Source of the DNA: an uncultured Kiritimatiellota bacterium
GTDB taxonomy: Bacteria; Verrucomicrobiota; Kiritimatiellia; RFP12; DVOR01
Length of the DNA: 64,000 bases
Assembly (NCBI GenBank): GCA_944389585.1
Contig: CALXMW010000009.1
Span: 1 to 64,000, forward strand
Direction of reading: 5' to 3'
The number at the start of each line of letters is the position of its first letter. Positions within the stretch are counted from its first letter, which is position 1. The notes under the pieces are model-generated. The model saw only the letters and a list, made by a program, of their open reading frames with translations. It was not told where the DNA came from and did no database searches. Made by a program: the position numbers and the translations under genes. Below are positions 45,086 to 53,608 of the stretch, piece after piece.

Positions 45086-45119
45086 TTGATTCTTTTCTCA
45101 AGGCACGTGAGCGAATACA
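45086..45119. repeat. 34-bp repeat with CTCA-N7-TGAG palindrome, copy 1
   Basis: The sequence begins TTGATTCTTTTCTCA and ends CACGTGAGCGAATACA. It matches 47519-47552 at 29 of 34 positions, in the same orientation. The two copies flank the helicase gene. It may be an operator or an end of a mobile unit. Confidence 0.7.
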
Positions 45120-45214
45120 CCGCCCCGCGCGCTGGGGGCTTTCCCCGGGTGGGCGGCCGCCCGCCGCGCCCAATGCCACGAACCTCAGCGGGCAGTTGTT
45201 GAGGGGAGGTCGTG

Positions 45215-47277
45215 ATGGCAGGTATCCGGATAGCGGCGCGGTTTGAGAAGGCACGGGGGGCCCTGGAGGGCAAAGAGGCCGCGCGCGTGGCCGATGCGGT
45301 GTTGCGCCTGAATACAAACCCGGAGTTACCCGCCTTCCATTCGCACCGCGTGGACGCGTGCGGCTTTTGGTCGGCGCGCGTGGGGGCGATTTGCGCATCA
45401 TCCTGCAGCGGGGCAACGATGGCGTGCTGACGCTGTGCTATGTGGGGCACCATGACGATGCTTATGCCTGGGCGCGGCGGCATCGCTTGGCGCAACACCC
45501 CGTGACGGGGACCATGCAGTTGGTGGAGGTGCCCGAACAGTCGGAGGCGCCACGGCGTGCCGTGCGGGCCACATCGCCGGCGCGGCGCCTGGTGCTCGAC
45601 GAAACCGCGCTCCTGGCGCTTGGCGTGCCGCCGGATTGGGTGGCGCGCGTGTTGGAGGCGCCGGACGCGGATGCCTTGATGGACGTGGCCGAGCATCTGC
45701 CGCCGGAGGCCGCCGAAGCCGCGCTGAAAATCGCCGTTGGGGAGCGCCCGGAGCCGCGACCTGTCGCGGAGGGGGTGACCGGCTTTGAGACGGAGGATGC
45801 CAAACGCGCCTTCGTTATCGTTTCGGACGACGCGTTGGTGCGCGAGGCGTTGGAAGCCGGTTGGGAGGCGTGGACCGTCTTTCTGCACCCGGAACAACGC
45901 AAGATGGCGTATCGCGATTACATGGGGCCGGCACGCGTCTCGGGAAGCGCCGGCACGGGTAAGACGGTGGTGGCGCTCCATCACGCAAAGTGGCTCTTGG
46001 AGCGCAACCCCGGCCGCCAGGTGTTGCTGACGACCTATTCGCAGAACTTGGCCGCGGATTTGCGCAATCGCCTCCACCCGCTCATCCTCAACCCCAAGAC
46101 GCGCGAACGCATTAATGCGGAAGACCTCCTGGGTTTTGCCATAGAAACCTATCGGGCGATTGCCGGCCGCTTCCCGCGCATGAAGGACGCGTATGAGGGC
46201 GAGGAGGCAGACTTCGTGCGGCAGGTCATCCAGGAAAACGCGACGCTTTTGCCCAAGGATTTGCCCGTGGATTTCGCTTATGCGGAGTGGTCCCGTGTGG
46301 TGGATGTGCGTGATTTGCACACGTGGGAGGCATACCGGGACGCTAAACGCCGTGGCGTAACGCGGCGTCTTTCCGAGCCTAGGCGCAAGGCTTTGTGGAC
46401 AGTCTTCGAGTGTGTGCATACGGCCTTTGCGCGTGAACAGTGTCTAAGTCGGGGCGAACTCTTCGGGTGGTTGGCGCAGTGGTTGACGGAACACCCCGGT
46501 CAGGGGCGTGCGTATGATTATGTGATTGTGGACGAGGCGCAGGATTTGGGCGAGGTGGAGTTGCGCTTCTTGGCGGCCTATGCAACGCGCCCGGATACCC
46601 TCTTTTTTGCGGGAGACGTTGGGCAACGCGTGCACCGATATGCCTTCTCTTGGGAGGCCTTGGGGATTTCGGTGCGGGGGCGGAGCCGCACCCTCAAGGT
46701 CAATTATCGCACGGCGCATGAAATCCGTGAGCTGGCTGATCGGCTTTTGGATGACGACAACGAAGATCCCGATGGCGAGAAACAGAGTCGGCGCGGGACA
46801 ATCTCGGTCGTGCGAGGCGCCAAGCCCGAAATCCGGACTTTCCCCACGCAAGAAGCCGAATGCGCGGGCGTGGCGGCGTGGCTGGACACTCTCAAGGCGC
46901 GCAACTTCAAGGCACGCGAAATCGCTGTTTTTTATCGCGACGAGGCGCAACGCTCACGCGCTTTGGCAATGGTGCGCGCCTCGGCTTATCGCGATTGCAT
47001 CCGCAGACAATCAATCGACCTGCATTTGTGCACGATGGCTGAGGCCAAAGGGTTGGAATATCGTGCCGTGGCGGTTATCGCGTGTGATGGCGACATCATC
47101 CCCTCGCCCAAACGCCTCGCGGAAAACGGCTTCATCTCCAATCTCGGAGAAATCTACGAAACGGAACGTAACCTACTCTATGTGGCCTGCACGCGAGCCC
47201 GTGATGTACTTTTAATCACAGCGGCAGGAAGCCCCTCGGAGTTTCTGATGGACTTGGCCAATCCCGCTCTGACGTGA
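45215..47277 (+). pseudogene. RelE-like/UvrD-like helicase fusion with a one-base frameshift
   Basis: If one G is added in the run at 45382-45386 the frame encodes 687 aa. Residues 1-90 form a RelE/ParE-like domain (ending in LTLCYVGHHDDAYAWARRH). Then comes a superfamily 1 helicase with Walker A GSAGTGKTVVAL, Walker B VIVDEAQDL, GDVGQRVHRYAFSW, LKVNYRTAHEIREL, EAKGLEYRAVAVI and LLYVACTRARDVLLI. The upstream frame (ATG at 45215, with GGGGAGG) ends early; the downstream frame is open from 45358. The break could be real, phase-variable or an assembly error. Codon use is less GC-rich than in neighbours, which suggests transfer. The family may have a role in DNA repair or defence. Confidence 0.85.
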
Positions 47278-47518
47278 CAGCAAGGCGGCCCAGCCTGCCG
47301 AGAGGCTATCGGGAGAAAAAGGCGAACAAGAGCCGACAACCCCGCGTTTCCTGTCCAATATCGCCTGGATGTGTCTGGCTTCCCCCTTCATCTTGCGTAT
47401 TCCGGCGTTCTTTCCCCTTACGTTGCCTATTGAGCCCCGTTATTCGGGGTGGAGGGGGCCGAGTCTCCTCCCGGGGGCGGAGCGGCACCCTGCCCCCAGC
47501 CCCCCATTCTCGCCCCTC
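47278..47518. other. Spacer between helicase and HxlR genes
   Basis: No gene is seen. A small hairpin, CCCCG-TTATT-CGGGG, near 47434 could slow transcription but lacks a T run. The rest is pyrimidine-rich. Confidence 0.5.
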
Positions 47519-47552
47519 TTGATTATTTTCTCATCCCACGTGAGAGAATACA
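47519..47552. repeat. 34-bp repeat with CTCA-N7-TGAG palindrome, copy 2
   Basis: TTGATTATTTTCTCA to CACGTGAGAGAATACA, 25 bases before the HxlR start. The position fits an autoregulatory operator. It is 29/34 identical to the copy at 45086. Confidence 0.7.
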
Positions 47553-47576
47553 TTGTTACCACCGCGAGGCCCGGAA

Positions 47577-47906
47577 ATGGTGAAGAAATCGGAACTCCCG
47601 CCCTGCCCCATCGCCGTCACGATCGGGCTTGTCGGCAGCAAGTGGAAACTCTTCATCCTGCGCGAGCTGATCCTCTCCGGCCCCACCCGCTTCGGCGCCC
47701 TGCTCCGCGCCTGCCCCGGCATCAGCAAGAAAGTCCTTGCCGAGAGCCTCCGCACCCTGGAGGCCGACGGCCTCCTCACCCGCACCGTCCTCCCCGGCAA
47801 GCCCGCGCCCGTCGAATACGCCCTTTCCGCCCTTGGCCGCGGCCTCCTCCCCCTCTTCGACGCCATGGCCGCCTGGGGCGAGGCCTACCGCCGCGCCGCC
47901 GAATGA
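47577..47906 (+). CDS. HxlR-family transcriptional regulator
   Basis: 109 aa with a winged helix-turn-helix of the HxlR type. CPIAVTIGLVGSKWKLFILREL lies near the start, then RFGALLRACPGISKKVLAESLRTLEADGLLTR, which contains the recognition helix, and a PVEYALSALGRGL wing. These proteins are usually dimers that sense redox or small molecules and control their own gene. The Cys near residue 10 is typical, although its role here is unknown. The ATG at 47577 is chosen over an in-frame TTG at 47553, which falls next to the palindrome. Confidence 0.92.
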   Translation: MVKKSELPPCPIAVTIGLVGSKWKLFILRELILSGPTRFGALLRACPGISKKVLAESLRTLEADGLLTRTVLPGKPAPVEYALSALGRGLLPLFDAMAAWGEAYRRAAE

Positions 47907-47910
47907 GTTT

Positions 47911-48028
47911 GCCCCTCATGAGAGGAGCCGGCCAACCCCCGAAGGCATCAAGGCCCGAACAACACCCCCCTTACGGGAGACGCCGTCTGGTTTGAGCCAT
48001 GCGAAAATGCCCCCTCGCGGGAGGGGCC
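47911..48028. repeat. Two REP-like GC-rich hairpins
   Basis: GCCCCTCATGAGAGGAGC (47911-47928) and GCCCCCTCGCGGGAGGGGCC (48009-48028) are imperfect palindromes, and both are followed by CCGGC. They lie between the convergent HxlR and C10 protease genes and may also act in termination. Confidence 0.45.
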
Positions 48029-48042
48029 GGCAGGGAACGCCC

Positions 48043-49974
48043 TCAACGAATCCTGAACCGATAGCCCAGGAGCGCGGGGCCGAGGGCGCCGCGCAACCCC
48101 CCGAGCGGGCGGCCGTCAAGCCCCGTCTCCGGGCAGGTGTGGCGCAGCTGCGGGCAGCTTTCCTCCGCGGCGGGCCGGAGGCCGTCGGCGCCGACGTTCA
48201 TGCGGTGGCTTTCGTTGTTGAGCGAGTCGCAGTTGCTTGCCATGCCAATCTGCCCCGCGAAGGTGCAGTGCGTCAGCTCACACGTGTCCAGCCCGACGCT
48301 CGCCCCCGGGAAGAGGCAGCAGACGAGCACACAGAAGGAAGCGGCCTTGCCGTCCTTGCCACCCTGGAGGACGCAGCCGCGCAGGGTGGGCATCCCGCCC
48401 GTGCCGCTGGAGGTGACCAGGCTGTCGGCGGCCCCCGCGCCCTCAAGCCAGAGGCCGTCGAGGGTGGCGTCGCTCCCGAGGACGAGGTGCGCGCCGTCGG
48501 CGAAGGTCAGGCGCGAGGGGCGGTTCAGGGGGTCGCGCGCCCCCGTGGCGGGGGCGTAGCCGCCCTGGAGGGTGCGGCCGACGGGGATCTTCAACATTTC
48601 AGAAAAGACGTAATCGCCGGCAGCCAGGTAGATGGGGTGGACGACGTCGGCCTGTTCCAGCGCATCCTTGAGTGAGGCGGCGGTCTCCCAGGAGCGCCCA
48701 TCGCCGCCGCCCTCGGCGGTCACGAAGACAGGGTTGGGCGTCAGCATGAAGTCCGCGACGGCGCCGGCGTAGGCCAGCTCGAAGAAGGCCGCCTTGCCCT
48801 CCCCGGGCTTGTCGTCCTTGTGCGCCTCGTCCCAGGCTTTCTGCTTGGCCGCGCGCGTCGGCTCGTCCACGTGGCTTTCGACCGTGACGGTCTGCGCAGG
48901 GGCGTCGGCGTAGCCCTCGGCCTGGACGGTGAGGATATAACGGTCGGCTGGATAGGGCACGGCGGGGTCGACCACCGCGTCGGCGGAAGGTTTGTGCAGG
49001 CCGATGAAGGCATAGCAGCCGTTCGCGTCCGTGGTGGCGGTGTCCTTAATCTTGCCGTCCGCCGTGGACAGGGTCACCGTTGCGCCGGGGACGGGCACCG
49101 CACCGTCAGTCGCCACGCGCCCGACGATGACGCCCCCGAGGTCGGTCGGGAAGACGTTGGGGTAGAAGGCGAAACCCTCAGTGACCAGTTGATCCAGATC
49201 CCACCAGCGCCCGCTGGCGCTGCCCCAGCCCTTGTCCACGTGGAACCACTCCTTGCCGTCGGCGTCCACGCCCCAGCCGTCCACCACGATCATGTGCCCG
49301 CTGATCTGAAGCACCGTCGGCGCCTCGGTCTGCGCCCCCACGCGCAGGAGGCGGCGCATCAGGTCGGGCCAATAGGGCACCATGGCGCCGTTCCGCTGGA
49401 TTTTGCTGTACATCGCGCCGTCCGCGAAGCCGCAGTAAGCCTTGAAGCCCTCGACCTTGATGGACCCCGCCGCCCCCAGCGCGGATTGGTAATCCACCTT
49501 GCCGAGGAGGCCGAGGTTCCACATCAGCCGCGCGACGGGGATGTCCTTCAGGCCGTCCTCCGCGTCGAGCGTCAACTTGCCGCGCACCGCCTCCCAGTCA
49601 TACGCGCCCGGCCAGGAGGCGCGCGACACCTCCTCGCCGCCATAGTACACGGAACCCTCGAAGGGGGTCGGCTCCCAGCCCTGCGCGGGGACGCCGTGGT
49701 TGAGCGCATGATAGACCAGCACCTGCCCCCACGCCAGGGGGTCGCAACCGCAGTCCGCGCCGTCGAAGCCCGACCTGCCCGCGCCATCCACGTAGCCGCG
49801 CAGGTCTTTCTTGCCCACGTAGGCGTTCAGCGCGCCCGCTTGGTCCCAGTCGGTCGCCTCGCAGCGCGGCGCGACAATCTCGAAGTCCGGCGCGTCGCTC
49901 CGCTCCGCGGCCATGCCTATGCCCGCCCAAACCACCGCGCACAACGCGGTTCCCAATGCAAGAATCTTTCCCAT
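48043..49974 (-). CDS. Secreted C10-family (streptopain-like) cysteine protease with extra modules
   Basis: 643 aa with a signal peptide (about residues 1-22). The papain-like C10 domain has the catalytic Cys in DCGCDPLAWGQVLVYH (C77), His in ISGHMIVVDGWG (H227) and the Trp in VDKGWGS (W250). It lacks the long propeptide of streptopain. A carboxypeptidase-regulatory-like beta domain follows (GVIVGRVATDGAVPVPGATVTL near residue 280), then a part that looks like a short right-handed beta-helix (DATLDGLWLEG to THCTFAG). It probably degrades extracellular host or dietary protein. There is no clear ribosome binding site; an extended -10-like TGCTAGCGT ends seven bases before the ATG. Confidence 0.85.
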   Translation of the reverse strand: MGKILALGTALCAVVWAGIGMAAERSDAPDFEIVAPRCEATDWDQAGALNAYVGKKDLRGYVDGAGRSGFDGADCGCDPLAWGQVLVYHALNHGVPAQGWEPTPFEGSVYYGGEEVSRASWPGAYDWEAVRGKLTLDAEDGLKDIPVARLMWNLGLLGKVDYQSALGAAGSIKVEGFKAYCGFADGAMYSKIQRNGAMVPYWPDLMRRLLRVGAQTEAPTVLQISGHMIVVDGWGVDADGKEWFHVDKGWGSASGRWWDLDQLVTEGFAFYPNVFPTDLGGVIVGRVATDGAVPVPGATVTLSTADGKIKDTATTDANGCYAFIGLHKPSADAVVDPAVPYPADRYILTVQAEGYADAPAQTVTVESHVDEPTRAAKQKAWDEAHKDDKPGEGKAAFFELAYAGAVADFMLTPNPVFVTAEGGGDGRSWETAASLKDALEQADVVHPIYLAAGDYVFSEMLKIPVGRTLQGGYAPATGARDPLNRPSRLTFADGAHLVLGSDATLDGLWLEGAGAADSLVTSSGTGGMPTLRGCVLQGGKDGKAASFCVLVCCLFPGASVGLDTCELTHCTFAGQIGMASNCDSLNNESHRMNVGADGLRPAAEESCPQLRHTCPETGLDGRPLGGLRGALGPALLGYRFRIR

Positions 49975-49980
49975 GCCAAT

Positions 49981-49989
49981 ACGCTAGCA
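49981..49989 (-). promoter_or_regulatory. Possible leaderless promoter of the C10 protease gene
   Basis: The minus strand reads TTGCTAGCGT, giving TG, one base, TAGCGT, six bases before the ATG. The match to TATAAT is poor, but the position repeats that of mfd and purD. Confidence 0.35.
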
Positions 49990-50116
49990 AAGAAATCCTC
50001 AAGACTCAAGCGCCTCCCGTCCTCTGCCCCTCTACCCAGAACACAGCGGCACGCTTATAAAAGTGGGAGAGAAATGTCAGCATGTCCCTTGTTGGATGTC
50101 ATAAAGGAATCCACCC

Positions 50117-50234
50117 ATGGACGAAGCCAAACACTTCCTCAAAGAACACCTCGCACGGCAATGTTTGGATAGCACTTCTCCCCGTCGTTGGCCGGATTGT
50201 CTTCCTCATCCTTGAGACACTGGAGGATGGTTGA
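50117..50234 (+). pseudogene. Small membrane protein ORF with apparent frameshift
   Basis: An ATG at 50117 with an AAAGGA site opens MDEAKHFLKEHLARQ; this frame stops at 50215. In the +1 frame the sequence continues as GNVWIALLPVVGRIVFLI and LETLEDG, a convincing transmembrane helix, to a stop at 50234. With one base removed it would be a 38-aa membrane peptide. It may be a decayed small gene or chance. Confidence 0.35.
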
Positions 50235-50310
50235 GACCTCGCGCTCCCTTTTTCGCCCTCCGCAAGTAGATACGGCGCCCGGCACGGTCGAATTGGCCGG
50301 GGGCCGCTTT

Positions 50311-50319
50311 TGGTATGCT
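50311..50319 (+). promoter_or_regulatory. mfd promoter, leaderless
   Basis: TGGTATGCT, an extended -10 whose hexamer ends seven bases before the ATG at 50327. The transcript would start at or next to the A of the ATG. No ribosome binding site is present. Confidence 0.65.
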
Positions 50320-50326
50320 ATGCGTG

Positions 50327-53300
50327 ATGAAACGCTTGGCGGAGGTGGCGCCGAAGGTCGCGAAGCTACTGGAGGGAATCCTCCCGCGGCAGGCGCGCGT
50401 GTTCGCGGTGGGGGACGTGCCGATGCCGGTGGCGGCGATGGCGGCGAGCCTCCTGGGGGAGGGCCGGACGCTCCTGGTGACGCCCTCGCCGGAGACGGCG
50501 GATCAGGCCCTGGCGGACGCGGCGGCGCTCCTGCCCGGCGTGCCGCTCCTGCCGCTCGCCCCGGCGGACGACGAGGAGGCGCTCCTCACCGGCGGGCGGA
50601 TGGCCCAGGTGCGCGACATCCTCGCGGCGGAGGGCCACTGCCTCATCGTGGCCTCCATCCACGCCCTGCTCCAGCCGGCGCCGGACCCTAAGGCCCTCGA
50701 CAGGGCCAGCCTGAGCCTCCGCCTCAACGCGGACTTCCCCTTCGACACGCTGGCCGGGGCGCTCACGGGCCTGGGCTACACGCGGGAGGAATTGGTGACC
50801 GAGCCGCTGACCTTCGCCCTGCGCGGCGGCATCCTCGACGTCTGGCCCGCGGGCGCGGCCCAGCCCGTGCGCGCGGAGTTCTTTGGCGACACGGTGGACG
50901 GCCTGCGGGCCTTCGACCCCGCGACCCAGTGCTCCGTGGCAAGGCTCGAGCGCCTCTCCCTGCCGCCCGCCCCGTCGGCCAAGATCAAGTCCGCGCAGCT
51001 CCTGCCGCAGCTCAAGGGCGCCTCGCTCTGGGTGCAGGACGCGCCCGCCGTGGAGGCCGCGCTCGCGCAGCTCCCGCCCGTCTCCCAACGGCAGACCAAC
51101 GCCGAGTGGCTCGCCGCGCAGGCCGGGGCGCTGGGCGGGCGCGTCTGCTGGGCGGGCGAGCCGCTGCACGGCGGGATGCCCGCGGTGGCGCTGGTGGCCG
51201 AGCCCATCAGGGGCGTGCGGGATCTGGCCGGAAACGGCCGCGCGAACCACCCGGATTTCTACGCCGGCCTGCGCAAAACCCTGCTCACGGAGCTGGACGC
51301 CGAGGCCCGCAGGCGGCGCACGGTGCTCGTCTGCGCCGAGGGCGCCGCCGCGCGGGAGCTGCTGGCCCGCGAACTGCCGCCGGACACGAAGGTGAGACTC
51401 CTGCCGGAGAGCCTCTCCGAGGGGTTCACGCTGGCGAACCTCAGGCTGACGGTGGCGGCGCAGGGCGACCTCTACCCGACGACCCGCTCCTGGCGCGCCG
51501 CGCCCCGCGCCAAACCCATCGCGGGGCAGCGCCTGGAATATGCCTTCGACGTGGAGCCCGGCGAGTTGGTGGTGCACCTGGAGCACGGCATCGGCCGCTT
51601 CCTGGGCCTCAACGAAATCGAGATGGAGGGCCGCCGCACCGAGGTCTTCACCCTGGAATACGCCGGCGGCGCGAAGCTCCACGTGCCCACCACCCACGCC
51701 CACCTCCTCTCGCGCTACATCGGCCCCGACAGCCGCAAGGTCAAGCTCCACGCCCTCGACGGCAAGCGCTGGCGCAACGAAAAGGAGGCCGCCCAGCGCG
51801 GCATCGAGGATCTCGCCGCCGGCCTCCTCGAGACCCAGGCCCGCCGCCGCGTGATGCCCGGTTTTGCCTTCGACCTCTCCGACCCGTGGATCGCCGAGTT
51901 CGAGGCCCTCTTCCCCTGGCAGGAAACCCCCGACCAGGCGCGCGTCATCGCCGAGGTCAAGCGCGACATGGCCGCGCCCACCGCCATGGATCGCCTTCTC
52001 TGCGGCGACGCCGGCTATGGCAAGACCGAGGTGGCCATGCGCGCGGCCTTCATCGCCGTCGCCAACCACAAACAGGTGGCCCTCCTCGCCCCCACCACCG
52101 TCCTGGCCGAACAGCACTTCGCCACCTTCTGCGACCGCATGGCCCACTTCCCCGTACGCATCGAGGTGCTCTCGCGCTTCCGCACCCGCGGCCAACGCGA
52201 GAAGACCCGCGCCGCCGCCGCCAAGGGCCAGGTGGACATCCTCATCGGCACCCACGCCCTCCTCACCGAGAACATCCCCTTCCAGGATCTCGGCCTGCTC
52301 ATCATCGACGAGGAGCAGCGCTTCGGCGTCGCCCACAAGGAACGCCTCAAAAGCCTCCGCGCCCTCGTCGACGTCCTCACCATGAGCGCCACCCCCATCC
52401 CCCGCACCCTCTACCTCTCCCTCACCGGCGCGCGCGACCTCTCGCTCCTGCGCACCCCGCCCAGCAACCGCGTCGCCGTCGAAACCCTCATCCAGCGCGA
52501 CGAGGACGCCCCCCTCGCCGCCGCCATCCGCCGCGAGCTCGCCCGCGGCGGCCAGGTCTTCTACCTCTACAACCGCGTCCACACCATCGGCCGCGTCCAC
52601 GAACGCCTCCGCCGCCTCGTCCCCGAGGCCCGCGTCCTCGTCGCCCACGGCCGCATGGACGCCACCGCGCTCGCCCGCACCATGGCCGCCTTCGCCCGCG
52701 GCGAGGCCGACCTCCTGCTCTGCACCACCATCATCGAAAGCGGCATCGACATCCCCCGCGCCAACACCATCCTCATCGACCGCGCCGACCGCTTCGGCCT
52801 CGCCGAGCTCTACCAGCTCCGCGGCCGCGTCGGGCGCTCCGCCGCCAAAGGCTTCGCCTACCTCCTCCTCCCCGGCGAGGGCCTCATCGACGCCGACGCC
52901 CGCAAACGCCTCCAGGCCCTCAAGCGCCACTCCGGGCTCGGCGCCGGCTACGCCATCGCCCTCCGCGACCTTGAGATCCGCGGCTCCGGCAACCTCCTCG
53001 GCGCCGCCCAAAGCGGGCACATCGCCGCCATCGGCTTCGGCCTCTACTGCCAGCTCCTGCGCCGCACCGTCGCCCGCCTCAAGGGCGAGGCCCTCCCCGC
53101 CCTTGTCGACGTCGAGCTCTCCCTGGACTTCCTCGACGCCTCCCCCGGCGCCGCCGGCCCCGACGCCGCCGCCATCCCCTACCTCTACGTCGAGGACGAC
53201 GCCCAACGCATGAACGTCTACCGCCGCCTCGCCGAGGCCGTCTCCATCCCCGAGCTCGACGCCCTCCAGGCCGAGCTCGCCGACCGCTACGGCCCCCCGC

Positions 53301-53524
53301 CCCCCGCCGCCCGCCGCGCCCTCCGCCTCGCCCGCCTGCGCATCCGCGCCGCCGCCGCCGGCCTGGCCAAGGTCGAGGCCCGCCGCGGCCTCCTCACCTT
53401 CTACGCCCGCCTCAACCACGCCCCCGTCCGCCACTTCGCCCACCTCCCCCTCCCCGACAAACCCGCCGACGCCCGCCTCGACCACATCGAGGCCCTCCTC
53501 GCCCGCCTCCCCCGCCTACCCTGA
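50327..53524 (+). CDS. mfd: Transcription-repair coupling factor Mfd
   Basis: 1065 aa; displaces stalled RNA polymerase and recruits UvrA. The N-terminal UvrB-like region, a CarD-like RNA polymerase interaction domain (VVHLEHGIGRFLGLNEIE near residue 415), and the RecG-like helicase core (GDAGYGKTEVAMRAAF near 570; LLIIDEEQRFGVAHKE near 660; MSATPIPRTLYLS; TTIIESGIDIPRANT) are all present, followed by the C-terminal D7-type domain. Somewhat shorter than E. coli Mfd (1148 aa), mostly in the N-terminal part. Start at the ATG at 50327, seven bases after the -10. Confidence 0.97.
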   Translation: MKRLAEVAPKVAKLLEGILPRQARVFAVGDVPMPVAAMAASLLGEGRTLLVTPSPETADQALADAAALLPGVPLLPLAPADDEEALLTGGRMAQVRDILAAEGHCLIVASIHALLQPAPDPKALDRASLSLRLNADFPFDTLAGALTGLGYTREELVTEPLTFALRGGILDVWPAGAAQPVRAEFFGDTVDGLRAFDPATQCSVARLERLSLPPAPSAKIKSAQLLPQLKGASLWVQDAPAVEAALAQLPPVSQRQTNAEWLAAQAGALGGRVCWAGEPLHGGMPAVALVAEPIRGVRDLAGNGRANHPDFYAGLRKTLLTELDAEARRRRTVLVCAEGAAARELLARELPPDTKVRLLPESLSEGFTLANLRLTVAAQGDLYPTTRSWRAAPRAKPIAGQRLEYAFDVEPGELVVHLEHGIGRFLGLNEIEMEGRRTEVFTLEYAGGAKLHVPTTHAHLLSRYIGPDSRKVKLHALDGKRWRNEKEAAQRGIEDLAAGLLETQARRRVMPGFAFDLSDPWIAEFEALFPWQETPDQARVIAEVKRDMAAPTAMDRLLCGDAGYGKTEVAMRAAFIAVANHKQVALLAPTTVLAEQHFATFCDRMAHFPVRIEVLSRFRTRGQREKTRAAAAKGQVDILIGTHALLTENIPFQDLGLLIIDEEQRFGVAHKERLKSLRALVDVLTMSATPIPRTLYLSLTGARDLSLLRTPPSNRVAVETLIQRDEDAPLAAAIRRELARGGQVFYLYNRVHTIGRVHERLRRLVPEARVLVAHGRMDATALARTMAAFARGEADLLLCTTIIESGIDIPRANTILIDRADRFGLAELYQLRGRVGRSAAKGFAYLLLPGEGLIDADARKRLQALKRHSGLGAGYAIALRDLEIRGSGNLLGAAQSGHIAAIGFGLYCQLLRRTVARLKGEALPALVDVELSLDFLDASPGAAGPDAAAIPYLYVEDDAQRMNVYRRLAEAVSIPELDALQAELADRYGPPPPAARRALRLARLRIRAAAAGLAKVEARRGLLTFYARLNHAPVRHFAHLPLPDKPADARLDHIEALLARLPRLP

Positions 53525-53592
53525 CCCCTTGGATGTGATGGCCAACGCCAGCGGCGAGGAGGAGAGAGAGGGTTGGTTCCGCCGAAAGGGCG

Positions 53593-53601
53593 TGGTAAAC
53601 T
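53593..53601 (+). promoter_or_regulatory. U32 gene promoter, leaderless
   Basis: TGGTAAACT, with the hexamer ending seven bases before the ATG at 53609; no ribosome binding site. Confidence 0.6.
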
Positions 53602-53608
53602 ATGGGGC

